From the NCBI GenBank assembly GCA_963781215.1, contig CAWAFE010000021.1, forward strand, positions 62,001-126,000: a DNA stretch of 64,000 bases. The letters run 5' to 3'. A model generated the notes under the pieces. The model was not told the DNA's origin. It was given only the letters and a program-made list of their open reading frames with translations, and searched no databases. Each line of letters begins with the position of its first letter. Within the stretch, counting starts at the first letter, position 1. This document shows, piece by piece, positions 1 to 9,045 of the stretch. Source of the stretch: AP-15 sp963781215. Lineage in GTDB: Bacteria; Pseudomonadota; Alphaproteobacteria; ATCC43930; CGMCC-115725. The position numbers and the translations under genes are program-made.

Positions 1-1
1 C

Positions 2-580
2 CTGGAGCGGGCGGGTCCGCCACGCTTTCGCCGGCGGCAAAACGGATTCCCGACCTTGCTGCACATCATCCTCGAGCAGCAGGTATCGATCGATGCGGCG
101 GCGGCGATGCATCGCCGGCTGAGCGCGCTGTGCCGACCGTTGGCGCCGGAGGCGTTTCTGACGCTCGACGACGCGACCCTGCGCGCCTGTGGCTTCAGCC
201 GGCAGAAGATGGGTTATGCGCGCGACCTGGCGGCAAAGGTTAGCAGCGGCGGCTTTGACTTCAATCGGCTCGGCGAAGCCGACGACGAGGCCGCCCGCGC
301 TACACTCGTGGCGCTCAAGGGCATCGGGCGCTGGAGCGCCGAGATCTATCTGATCTTCGCGCTCGGCCGGCCCGACATCTGGCCGGCCGGCGATCTCGGC
401 CTACAGGTCGCCGTCCGGGAATGCCTAGAGCTCGGCGCGCGTCCCGACGAGCCCGAATTGCGCGACCTCGGCGAGGAGTGGCGGCCGTGGCGGACGGTCG
501 CCGCCTGCCTCTTCTGGCAATCCTACCTGCATGCCCGTGGCCGCGCCGCCCCGCAGCTGGCCCCCGAGCTCTATGCCTGA
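2..580 (+). CDS. alkA: DNA-3-methyladenine glycosylase II (AlkA type), 5' truncated by window edge
   Basis: This is a base-excision repair glycosylase that removes alkylated purines from DNA. The visible part carries the HhH-GPD fold. The helix-hairpin-helix reads LKGIGRWSAEIY, and the catalytic aspartate lies just after it in PAGDLGLQ. The start of the domain reads GFPTLLHIILEQQVS, the family's GFxxLxxxIxxQQVS signature, and this requires reading through the TTG at base 56. The frame stays open to the left edge of the window, so the true start lies outside. It ends in a TGA and converges on the amidase gene 70 bases downstream. A second alkylation-repair glycosylase (Tag) is at 23.1 kb. The family call is firm. 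The symbol is less so, because several AlkA-like subfamilies exist. Confidence 0.88.
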   Translation: MERAGPPRFRRRQNGFPTLLHIILEQQVSIDAAAAMHRRLSALCRPLAPEAFLTLDDATLRACGFSRQKMGYARDLAAKVSSGGFDFNRLGEADDEAARATLVALKGIGRWSAEIYLIFALGRPDIWPAGDLGLQVAVRECLELGARPDEPELRDLGEEWRPWRTVAACLFWQSYLHARGRAAPQLAPELYA

Positions 581-609
581 ACGGGGCACCGTTCCGACGA
601 TTGACTGGA

Positions 610-625
610 GCCGCAGCGGTGCGGC
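610..625. terminator. Candidate bidirectional hairpin between convergent genes
   Basis: A perfect 6-base inverted repeat (GCCGCA, loop GCGG, TGCGGC) lies in the 70-base gap between the convergent alkA and amidase genes. No T-tract follows on either strand, so this is only a plausible terminator or transcript end. Placement is the main support. Confidence 0.3.
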
Positions 626-650
626 ACCCTGACCGGTTTGGCAAAGGCAG

Positions 651-2066
651 CTAGCCAGTCGCGGCGACACCGGGCGGCCAGCATTGGTGCCAATTGGTCG
701 CCTGCTGATAGGCCCAGCCGATGCGCAAGGCGGTCGCTTCGTCGTAGCCGCGGCACACGATCTGCAGCGATACCGGCAATCCGCTCGCGGTAAAGCCGTT
801 CGGTAATGCCAGGGCGCACAGCTCCAGGATGTTGACGAAGCGGGTGAAATGGGCCGGGGTCGACGACTGGTCGACGGCCGCGAGCGTGATCGCCGCGGTC
901 TGCGTCGTCGGCGTCAACAACGCGTCGACATCGGCGAGCGCCGCCGCGAATGCCTCTTTGGCCAGCGCCTGGTCGCGCAGTGCAGCGAGGTAGTCGCGAG
1001 CCGATATGCTCTTGCCGAGACCGATGCGCGGGCGGACCGCGTCGTCGATCGGCAGTCTCGGATCGTCGGTCAGGTGGCCGACGAGAAAATACCCCTCGGC
1101 GCCGATGATCCGCCCGGTTGCTGTCGTATAGTCGGAAAACCGGCACGGCAGATCGATCGTGACGATCTCGGCGCCGAGGCGGGCCAGCGCGTCGAGCGAC
1201 GCATCGTAGGCCGCGAGAACCTCCGGGGCGACGCCGTCGCGCTCGGCCTGCGGCATGCGGGCGAGCCGCAGGCCACGCACGCCGCGCCGGAACAGCGGCC
1301 CCGGGTCGTCCGGCGGAATGCCGCGGGTGCGCGGGTCGTGTGGATCGGAGCCCTGCATGACCTGGTACAGCAGGGCCACGTCCTCGACGGAGCGGGCCAT
1401 CGGCCCCGGTGTGTCGAGGGTTGGCGACAGCGGCAGAATACCGTAAGTGCTGACCCGGCCGATCGTGGTCTTGAGCCCGGTCAAACCGCACCACGACGCC
1501 GGCAACCGTACCGAGCCGCCGGTATCGGTGCCAATCGCCCATGGCGCGAAGCCGGCCGCAACCGCCACGCCCGAGCCGCTGCTCGATCCCCCCGGGGTGC
1601 GCGCCATCGCCGGGTCCCATGGGTTCCACGGCGTACCGCGGTGCTGGTTGGTGCCCCAGCCGCCCATAGCGAACTCGACCGTGTGGGTCTTGCCGATCAC
1701 GATCAGCCCCGCGGCGATCAGCCGCCGCGCCAAGGTGGCCGTATAGGTCGAGCGCCGCTCCCGCCACACCTCGGAGCCGCCAGTCGTGACCTTACCCTCG
1801 ATCTCGATCAGATCCTTGAGCGCGATCGGGATCCCGTGCAGGGGCCCGACGGAATGACCGGACCGGATCGCTTTGTCCGCCGCCTCGGCGGCGAGGCGGG
1901 CCTCGTCCGCGTAAACCTCAACAAAGGCATGCGATTTCCTGTCGCCCGCGGCGATCCGCGCGAGGCATGCATCGACGAGATCGACCGGCGACAGCCGGCC
2001 GGCGCCGATCTCGGCGGACAGGACATGGGCCGGCAGCAATGCCGGATCGTTGGCGGGTGGCGGCAT
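651..2066 (-). CDS. Amidase, GatA/AtzF amidase-signature family
   Basis: This hydrolyses a carboxamide through the Ser-cisSer-Lys triad of the amidase-signature family. The lysine is K84 (in ALKDL). The cis-serine is S161 in the GGSSSGSG stretch. The nucleophile is S185 in GTDTGGSVR, with the expected 24-residue spacing between the serines. At 471 residues it is of usual length. It has no signal peptide, so it is cytoplasmic. It is probably not the tRNA amidotransferase subunit GatA, because no gatB or gatC is near. The substrate cannot be read from the sequence. The gene runs opposite to alkA and lies 88 bases downstream of the CHAP gene on the same strand. Confidence 0.85.
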   Translation of the reverse strand: MPPPANDPALLPAHVLSAEIGAGRLSPVDLVDACLARIAAGDRKSHAFVEVYADEARLAAEAADKAIRSGHSVGPLHGIPIALKDLIEIEGKVTTGGSEVWRERRSTYTATLARRLIAAGLIVIGKTHTVEFAMGGWGTNQHRGTPWNPWDPAMARTPGGSSSGSGVAVAAGFAPWAIGTDTGGSVRLPASWCGLTGLKTTIGRVSTYGILPLSPTLDTPGPMARSVEDVALLYQVMQGSDPHDPRTRGIPPDDPGPLFRRGVRGLRLARMPQAERDGVAPEVLAAYDASLDALARLGAEIVTIDLPCRFSDYTTATGRIIGAEGYFLVGHLTDDPRLPIDDAVRPRIGLGKSISARDYLAALRDQALAKEAFAAALADVDALLTPTTQTAAITLAAVDQSSTPAHFTRFVNILELCALALPNGFTASGLPVSLQIVCRGYDEATALRIGWAYQQATNWHQCWPPGVAATG

Positions 2067-2154
2067 TGGCTGCGGTGCCGAAATGAGCGGAGCCTCAGGA
2101 TACGCCTGCCGCGGCCGCCGCTGTCAACCGAGTCGCCCCAGACTGCCGGTCTTG

Positions 2155-2907
2155 CTAGCCCCGAGTCCGTTGGATCTCGGCTGTCTTCGTCTTGCCGGAG
2201 TGGGTCGGCGCGCGGCGCGCGGCGGCTGGATGCCGATATTCGCGCGCGCTCGACGAAGTATGAACCGAATGCGTCGGCGCCCCTTTTCGGTGGCTCGTCC
2301 GCGTCGACGAGGATTTGTGGCCGCGGCGGCGCCGGTCGTCGGTGACCAGCGCCACATGAACGAAACGTCCCGCCGGGCTCCACCGCGCCGGCGGACGGCC
2401 ATCGGCGAATTCGGTATCATAGCCGACAATGTTTCGAGCCCCGACGATTTGTCGCGGGCCCGTGCTCGGATAGACAAAGCCGTAGGTCGGGCTGTGGCGC
2501 CCGTAGCTTCCCGACCGCAGGTCGCGCACCGCGACGCTGGTCCAGTCGTTGTTGGGCGAAGTATCGATCGCCGACATGCCGCGCGTGACCGTGCCGCGGT
2601 ACCAGTTCGCGTGATCGATCAGGATCTCGCGCGAACTGACGATCCCGGAAACCACCGCGACATGGCCAGAAGGCGTGTAGCCGCTCCGCCTGAACACCAA
2701 GATCGAGCCCAGGGCCGGGCTCTGGCCGCGCTGATAGCGGCCTGCGGCCTCGTCCCACCAGCCGCCTGCGGCACCATAGAGGTCGACGCCAGTCTCGGCC
2801 CGCACATAGAGGGCGCAGTTTGCCGCGGCACCCGACCCGTGCGATGCCAACAGCAAGGTTAATCCCAAGGCGCCCCAGACGAGGCCCCGCCCCACCTTCG
2901 ATTGCAT
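2155..2907 (-). CDS. Secreted CHAP-domain protein with basic low-complexity tail
   Basis: An N-terminal signal peptide (LVWGALGLTLLLASHGSGAAA) is followed at once by a CHAP amidase/peptidase-type domain. The catalytic cysteine is in NCALYVRAETG, and the histidine is in SGHVAVVSG followed by IDHANW. CHAP proteins cleave peptidoglycan peptides or related amides outside the cytoplasm. I chose the ATG at 2907, which has a run of G upstream as ribosome site. A GTG five codons earlier is also possible. After the domain, roughly the last 80 residues are rich in Arg, Ser, Thr, His and Lys with no recognisable fold. The tail may bind cell-wall polymers, but that is inference. The domain call is firm and the target unknown. 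Confidence 0.8.
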   Translation of the reverse strand: MQSKVGRGLVWGALGLTLLLASHGSGAAANCALYVRAETGVDLYGAAGGWWDEAAGRYQRGQSPALGSILVFRRSGYTPSGHVAVVSGIVSSREILIDHANWYRGTVTRGMSAIDTSPNNDWTSVAVRDLRSGSYGRHSPTYGFVYPSTGPRQIVGARNIVGYDTEFADGRPPARWSPAGRFVHVALVTDDRRRRGHKSSSTRTSHRKGAPTHSVHTSSSAREYRHPAAARRAPTHSGKTKTAEIQRTRG

Positions 2908-3113
2908 CGGTATGCCCCCCACTCAAGACGGCTGGGCAGCCGTCGGTCCCCTGGGTATCCGGCTGAAGCCGGTTAATGTTCGTTAACGAATTTTATAAAA
3001 CCCCAGGTCGGAACGAAAAATCATCATAATTCGTACTTAAAATTGGTTGAAAAAGTGTCCGGCTTATTCGCCTCTTCCCGAAGCTGTGCCCGGCGCCCCT
3101 TCCCGAGTGATCC

Positions 3114-5070
3114 TCAGATGCCAAAACCGAGCGCCAACAACGCGTTTTTTACCGATTGTTCTTCGAGTAACGCGCGAAATTGTTGCACCGCCGGCCGCTC
3201 CCACCGCGCCTTCGGCACGACGAAATCGTAGTGTTCGTCCTGGGCCGCGATAAACCCGAGACTGTATTGGCGGGCGACACTTTCGATCGCCATGCCCCAA
3301 TCGGCGCGGCCCTGCGCCACGGCGACGGCGACGGCGTTGTGCGATTTCGGCTGCGACCAGTATCCGGGCGGCCTGGCGCCGCCGAGCAGGCGGTCGGTCA
3401 GGATGCGGGTGCCGCTGCCGGCGTTGCGGTTGACCATCAGGCAGTCGGGAGCGACGGTGGCCGCCGCTAGCGCGTCTGCGAGCGAACGACCCTCGAAGCG
3501 CGCATCGCCCTTGCGGTGGACGATCCCTTGCAGTCGGCGATAGCCGGGCACCAGTGCCAGCGCCGGGGTCAGGAACGGCCGGTTGTATTCGCCGGTCTGC
3601 GGGTCCATCAGGTGAATGGCGGCGATATCGCACTCGCCTCGCTCGGCCGCGGCGAGCCCGCCGGTGCTGCCGACATTGAGCACCTTGACCGCGATCCCTG
3701 CGGCGTGGAGCCGGCCGGCCAGCACATCGAGCCCGACGCAGTGGCTACCGATGACGACGAGGTCGGCGAGGCGGGCATCGCCGATCCGCTGCACCTCGAC
3801 CGAGCGTCCCGGCGGCGACGCTCTCGACCTGCGGGCCGATCGTGATGAAGCCGTCGGCCTGGCTGAAGGCGGTCACCGCACCCGATCCCTTGGCGGTGGG
3901 ATAGGCGGCGAGGCGCACCCCGTCGGCGCCGCCGATCAGCGACACCATCAGATATTCGGTCCGCCCCCGCTCGGACGAGACCCGCAGCGGCAACGTTGCC
4001 GCAACCCGCTCCGCGCGCTCCGCCGGCAGGCCGGCAAAGGTGCGGATCAGCGGTGCCACGAATTCGTGGAAGGTGAAGATCGCCGAGGTCGGAAAGCCCG
4101 GCAGCACGACGATCGGCTTGCCGCCGGTTACCGCCAGGCACAAGGGCTTGCCCGGCTTCAGTGCTACGCCGTGCACGACGATCCCGGGGTCCCGGTACCG
4201 GGCGACGGCGCGATAGCAGAGATCGCCTGCACCCTTCGAGGTGCCGCCGGAGAGGACCACGATGTCGCAGGAAGCCAGACCCTCCTCGACAAGATGCCCA
4301 AGCACGGCCTCGTCGTCGGCGCCGATGCCGAGCGGCTGCGGGATGCCACCTGCTTCCTCGACCGCGGCGGCGATGATCGCGGCATTCGAATCGTAAACGG
4401 CGCCGGGGCGGATCGGCTCGCCGGGGGCGACGATCTCGTCGCCCGTCGAAAGGATCGCTACACGCGGCCGGCGCCAGACCTCGACCGCGGCGCATCCGAC
4501 CGCCGCCAGCATACCGATCTCGCGCGAGTTCAGCACCTGTCCGGCGCGTAGCACGGTCTCGCCGCGCGCGATGTCACTGCCGGCGAAAGCGACGAACTGG
4601 CCCGCCGAGGCCGCCCGGCGGATTTCGATCGCGGTCCCGCCGTCGACGTCGATCGCCTCGGTATGCTCGACCATGACGATGGCGTCGGCGCCGCGCGGCA
4701 CCATCCCACCGGTGGCGATCAGCGCGGCCGTGCCGGGCACGACCATCAGCCGAGGCTCCTTGCCGGGGGTCAGGATTTCCGGGAGCAGCGCCAAACGCCG
4801 CGGCGCCCGTTCGCTGGCGCCGGCCGTGTCGTCGGCGCGCACCGCGAACCCGTCGACATTGGCGCGGTCGAAGCCGGGGACGTCGACCTCGGCGATCACC
4901 GGTTCGGCCACAACCCGGCCCCGCGCTTGCGCCAGCGATACCCTCTCGCGACCGAGCGGACGCAGCTCCAGATGGCGGTAAAAGCGGCGGATCGCCTCGT
5001 CCCGATCGACCACGTCGAGGAACTGCTCCTGCCGCGCCAGACTACGAACGGTCGCCGGAATGTCGTTCAT
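3114..5070 (-). pseudogene. moeA: MoeA molybdopterin molybdenumtransferase fused to PBP-like domain, frame broken
   Basis: MoeA inserts molybdate into adenylylated molybdopterin. The first frame (5070 to 3745) holds the MoeA domains: VDGFAVRADD, the STGDEIV motif of the MPT-binding core, SGGTSKGAGD, and LPGFPTSAIF. A second frame (GTG at 3794 to 3114) encodes a LysR-substrate-binding-like PBP domain with SHCVGLDVLAGR and MVNRNAGSGTR. In many bacteria these two are one protein of about 640-650 residues. Removing one base near 3799-3805 joins them into 651 residues, reading GT-x-VEVQRIGDARLADLV across the joint. The start ATG has a GGAGG site upstream. Either this is a one-base sequence error, or the domains are now separate overlapping genes. 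It lies 21 bases after the second MoeA-like gene. Confidence 0.8.
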
Positions 5071-5091
5071 CGGCTCGCCTCCGCCGGCTCC

Positions 5092-6202
5092 TCAACGATG
5101 GTCGTACCAATATACGGTGACAACTGCGCCCTGCGGGTAGCCCTCGCTCGCCTCGGGAACGATGACAAAGCCGTCGGCAGCGGCCGCGCCCATCAGGCCG
5201 ATCTCGGCGAAGGACGCCAGCGGCTCAACGGTGCCATCGGCAAGCCGGCGCACCGGGCATATTTCGGTGGCGCCGATAGCCGCGACGATCTTCCGCGCCG
5301 CCGTCACCCGGTGCGGCCGGTAGGGCAAACCCGGGTCAAGGCCGGCGAGGCGGCGAATTGCGCGCCCGGCAAAGAGCTCGTAATTCCACAGGCAGGCCGG
5401 CGGAGAGCCGGGCAGGAGCAGCACCGGCACCCCGGCCGCATTACGGCCAAAGCCAGCGGTCTCGCCGGGCTGCAGCGCCACACCGTGGATCGCGAGCTCG
5501 CCCGCCTCGGCGAGCGCCGCCGCCGATTTATCCGCGGCACCCGGCCCGCTGCCGCCGGCGACGAGAATGAGGTCAGCGCCATCGCCGGTGAAGGCATCGG
5601 CGAGCGTCGACCCGGTGGCGACCCCGCCGTCGCGTGCAATGGCGGCGCGACAGCATCGGCCCATCGGCATCGCCGTCGCTGCCCGCCGGGACCGACCCGG
5701 CGATCGCGAGCCGCACCCGCGGCTTGCGGAGGATCGGGACGCGGAAGAAGCCGGCCGCCGCGAGGAGCCCGATATGGTGCGCCAGAAGCCGCGTTCCCGC
5801 CACCGCCAGCACGGCGCCGGCGACCGCTGTTGCGCCCGCCGGGTCGACATTGCCGCCCGGCGCCACCGCCTCGACCAAGACAATGCTGCCCGCCCGCGCC
5901 TCGACCTGCTCGACGGGCGCCACCGCATCGGTTCCCACCGGCAGCGGCTCTCCCGCCGCCACCGCGATCAGCGGCAGCGAGAGCGGATTGTAGGCGCCGG
6001 CGCCGACGCTGTCCTCGGCCCGTAGCGCGAAACCGTCGCGCGCCGCGAGGGCGCGGCCGGGGATGGCCCGGGCGGCGCGGACATCCTCGCCCAGCACGCG
6101 GCCGAACGCCTCAGCCAACGCGGTATCCTCCGCCTCCAACCGGCGGGTCGCGGCGTCGACCCAGGCGACCGCCCGCTCGACCGATACGCGATTGCGCTCC
6201 AT
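5092..6202 (-). pseudogene. Second MoeA-like molybdopterin-binding protein, frame broken
   Basis: The ATG at 6202 has GGAGGG upstream. The first frame (6202-5573) carries the MoeA N-terminal domain with ARDGFALRAED, and then the start of the core. The rest (DGADLILVAGGSGPGAADKSA, VPVLLLPGSPPACL, and a C-terminal beta domain) continues in another frame to 5092. The switch lies at 5641-5648, where TCGCGCCGCC would need one base fewer to read SRAIARDGGV. The repaired protein is 369 residues, a normal length for the shorter MoeA-like family. These are divergent MoeA paralogues, often near molybdoenzymes, and this one may act in cofactor delivery. It is co-oriented with moeA-PBP and probably co-transcribed. 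Confidence 0.75.
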
Positions 6203-6258
6203 TTCCCTCCGGTCATAGCCGCCTGCGCAGCGGCGCGGACGGTGCTCGCGCCTGAGCG

Positions 6259-8100
6259 CTACAGCCTCACGAGCACGCCGACCCCGACCGCGATCTGGTA
6301 GATGATCTGGGTGATGTCTTTGATGAACGGCAGGGCCCAGTTGCTCGGCGAGGGCAATACGATGATGCGGTCGCCCGCCATAACCGGCGGGTGCGAGCCG
6401 ACAATCGTCTGCCCGCTCGGGCGGATCACCAGCAGCTTCGAGGTATCCGCCCGCTCGGTAAACCCGCCGGCGGTCTCGATGTACTGATCGATTGGGGCGC
6501 CGCGGATCCAGACCAGCGACTGTGGTACCCGCACCTCGCCGCTGATGAGGACGAGGTCGGTCCGTGACGGCACGACGATGACGTCGCCATCTTCGAGGCG
6601 AACGTTCGAGACGTGGCCGTCATAGGAAACGACAAGGCGGCCTTCGGGCTGGACGTTGGCCAGCTGCTGCCCGAACTGGAAGATGATCTGAGCCTCTTGC
6701 TGCCGCATCGTCGCCTGTTCGGCGGTGACCGTCGGCGAGGTGACAACGGTGCTCTCCAAGCGGCGCAGGGCGTCGTCGATCGCCTTTTTCTGCGCTTGCG
6801 CCACGCTGAGACGGCGGACGTAGATCGCCGACGTGTCGGCGAAATAGCTGTCGACCGGCAGATAGGCGAGCACGTCGAGCAGGGTCGCGGTTCGGGTCAC
6901 CACCAGAGTGGTCGGCCCGTCGACGCGGCCGTCGACCTTGACCGTCATGACGCCGGTCGGTACATCCGGGGAGAAGGTGACGATGTCGCCGTCCTGCAGC
7001 GCTATGCCGCGAAATTCGCTCAGCGAGAAATAAAGAGAATCGGGCTTGCCGCCCCGGATGCCCAGCAGGCTGACATGGGTGGCGTCCGGGAGGGGTCGCG
7101 CCAGGGCAATAAGCTGCTCGCCGGTATACGGCTTTTCGATCTCGTACCGGTAGATGCCGCGGACGTCGCCCAGCGCTGCGATCGTCGGCCCTTGCTGCCG
7201 GACCAGAATGGTGTCGCGGTCGCGTAGCCGAACCGGGGGCAGCCGGCCTCTGAGCAGGAAATCGTAGAGATCGACGGTCGCGATCGACCGCCCGTCGCGC
7301 AAGATCTGGATATCGCGATAGCTGCCCCTGGTCGGGTTTATCCCTCCAGCCGCCTGGAGGAAGGTGATGATGCTCGCGGTCGACGGGAGGGTATATTGAC
7401 TGGGGGATAGGACCGCGCCGGTGACGAATACATTGATCGGCACCGCGGCTGCCAACGTCACATAGACCTGCGAATTCTTCTGGTAGACCGATGCCACTGC
7501 GGCCGACACGACCGATTGGAGGTTGCCGGCGGTGGTGCCAGCGACGTGCACCGGGCCGACCGAGGGCAGAAAGATCTCGCCGTTGCCGTCGACCGTTGCC
7601 TGCTGATCGAGCGATGTCGCGCCATAGATATGGACCTGGATCACGTCCCCGGGCGCGATCACATGGTTGGGGTCGAACGCCGCCACCCCGCCCGGCGGCT
7701 GAACCGAGGTGGGCGCCACAATCGGGGTCTGGGGCGTTACCGGCGCTGTCGCCGCCTGCTGCCCGGGCTGCTGCACGGCGGCGGCTCCCGCCCCTAGTGC
7801 AGCGGCCAACCCGGCCGTGGCCGGGGTCGGCATGGCCCCGGTGGCCATCGCGCCGGGGGTCGTGGCGCCGGCGGTTCCGCCAGGCGCCGCGGGCGTCACA
7901 CCCAGCATCTGAACATTGAACGGCGAGGTGAAGAGGTTAGCACCGAACATCGGCGGCAGCTGGCTCGCGCTCGGCAGGCTGCGGGTATCGCTGCCACCGA
8001 TCGGAACCTGCGGCTGGGTCTCCAATGTGTTCTGCGCATGTCCGAAATTGGCTGGAAGCAACAATGCTGCAAAAGCAAGTGCCAGCGCCCTCATCCGCAT
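6259..8100 (-). CDS. Polysaccharide export protein with SLBB domains (Wza-like)
   Basis: This 613-residue protein has a signal peptide (ALALAFAALLLPANFGHA) cut before QN. A Pro/Ala/Thr/Gly-rich linker of about 85 residues follows. Next is the polysaccharide-export domain (VIAPGDVIQVHIYG), then several SLBB beta-grasp repeats such as VFVTGAVLSPSQYTLP and VLISGEVRVPQSLVW. The last 20 residues are hydrophobic. Wza-like proteins form the outer-membrane pore for exopolysaccharide, but this one lacks a lipobox cysteine. No glycosyltransferases or Wzc-like kinase are near, so it is an orphan. The start ATG at 8100 has GAGGAGA upstream and overlaps the end of the TauD-type gene by 10 bases, which suggests coupling. 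Confidence 0.82.
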   Translation of the reverse strand: MRMRALALAFAALLLPANFGHAQNTLETQPQVPIGGSDTRSLPSASQLPPMFGANLFTSPFNVQMLGVTPAAPGGTAGATTPGAMATGAMPTPATAGLAAALGAGAAAVQQPGQQAATAPVTPQTPIVAPTSVQPPGGVAAFDPNHVIAPGDVIQVHIYGATSLDQQATVDGNGEIFLPSVGPVHVAGTTAGNLQSVVSAAVASVYQKNSQVYVTLAAAVPINVFVTGAVLSPSQYTLPSTASIITFLQAAGGINPTRGSYRDIQILRDGRSIATVDLYDFLLRGRLPPVRLRDRDTILVRQQGPTIAALGDVRGIYRYEIEKPYTGEQLIALARPLPDATHVSLLGIRGGKPDSLYFSLSEFRGIALQDGDIVTFSPDVPTGVMTVKVDGRVDGPTTLVVTRTATLLDVLAYLPVDSYFADTSAIYVRRLSVAQAQKKAIDDALRRLESTVVTSPTVTAEQATMRQQEAQIIFQFGQQLANVQPEGRLVVSYDGHVSNVRLEDGDVIVVPSRTDLVLISGEVRVPQSLVWIRGAPIDQYIETAGGFTERADTSKLLVIRPSGQTIVGSHPPVMAGDRIIVLPSPSNWALPFIKDITQIIYQIAVGVGVLVRL

Positions 8101-9029
8101 TCGATCGTCTCCTCGCATGGGATGCCGACACCCGGCCCGCCAATTGCCGATACCGGGGCGAGGCTCCCTTCGGGGACAATGTGGCGTTCGCGCGACAGGA
8201 ATATCGTCGTCCGCTTCATCAGCCGGCGCGAGCGGGGATCGAACGGCTCCCGGCGATGCATCGTAGAGCCGTTGTCCCACAGCACTGCATCGCCGACCTG
8301 CCAGTGATGGCGATAGACGAATTCCGGCCCCGTCGCGAACGCATAGATTTCGTCGAGCAAAGCCGAGCCCGAGGCGTCGTCCATGCCGTCGATCCCGATC
8401 GTCGTCGTCGAATCGAGGTAGAGCGCATTTCTGCCGGTCACCGGGTGCCGATGCACTAGCGGGTGCAGAACGGGCGGCGTCTTGCGTCGGGTCTCCGCCG
8501 AGATTACCCGGTCGACGCCCTGATAGCCGGCGAGCCGCCTTGCATAGTCGAAAACCCCGCGCCGGCCCTCGATCGCCTGTTGCAGCCGGTTGGGCAGCCC
8601 GGCATAGGCGGCCGCGAGATCGACCCAAAAGGTCGCCCCGCCCTGCGGCGGCAACTCCAGCGCGTAGAGCATGGCCCCGGTCGCCGGGTTCATAATGTAG
8701 GATTGATCCGAATGCCACTCGAGTTCGCCGTCGCCCAACCCGCCTATCGGGTTCGACTGCCCGTCCCGCAGGTTCGAGATGAGCCCGACCTCCGGCCGCA
8801 CCGGCGACGCCCATTCGGTGCGGACCACCCGCTCCAGCGGGCCGAGGCGGGCGCCGAAATCGGCGAGCTCGTCCTCCGACAGCGCCTGCCGGCGAAAAAC
8901 CAGCACCGGGTGCCGGGCCCACAAGGCGCGAAGCTCGGCGATGGTCTGGTCGTCCGGCGGCTCCCACAGGCGCAGCCCGATGACCTCGCGGGCGAAGCTG
9001 TTGCCGAGCGCTCTGGCTTCCAACGGCAT
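8091..9029 (-). CDS. TauD/TfdA-family 2-oxoglutarate- and Fe(II)-dependent dioxygenase
   Basis: This is a cytoplasmic oxygenase that couples 2-oxoglutarate decarboxylation to oxidation of a substrate. The iron ligands are visible as H106 and D108 in EWHSDQSY and H258 in STMHRREPF. Arginines near 268-273 probably bind 2-oxoglutarate. At 312 residues it is of usual length for the family. The family includes taurine, 2,4-D and clavaminate-type enzymes, and the substrate cannot be read here. It sits 16 bases after the class III aminotransferase gene and overlaps the export-protein gene, so the three are probably one transcript. Confidence 0.85.
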   Translation of the reverse strand: MPLEARALGNSFAREVIGLRLWEPPDDQTIAELRALWARHPVLVFRRQALSEDELADFGARLGPLERVVRTEWASPVRPEVGLISNLRDGQSNPIGGLGDGELEWHSDQSYIMNPATGAMLYALELPPQGGATFWVDLAAAYAGLPNRLQQAIEGRRGVFDYARRLAGYQGVDRVISAETRRKTPPVLHPLVHRHPVTGRNALYLDSTTTIGIDGMDDASGSALLDEIYAFATGPEFVYRHHWQVGDAVLWDNGSTMHRREPFDPRSRRLMKRTTIFLSRERHIVPEGSLAPVSAIGGPGVGIPCEETIECG

Positions 9030-9045
9030 CCTTCCGAACCCGAAA

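Noticed and set aside
651..2066. gatA of the tRNA-dependent amidotransferase
   Set aside because: No gatB or gatC is adjacent, and the sequence fits the broader amidase family better.
3745..3806. Programmed ribosomal frameshift joining MoeA and the PBP domain
   Set aside because: No slippery heptamer or downstream structure is evident, and similar one-base changes occur in unrelated genes, so an error or decay is simpler.
8101..8967. A 289-codon upstream extension of the export protein
   Set aside because: It runs through the antiparallel-unrelated TauD gene in another frame. The signal peptide and ribosome site place the start at 8100.
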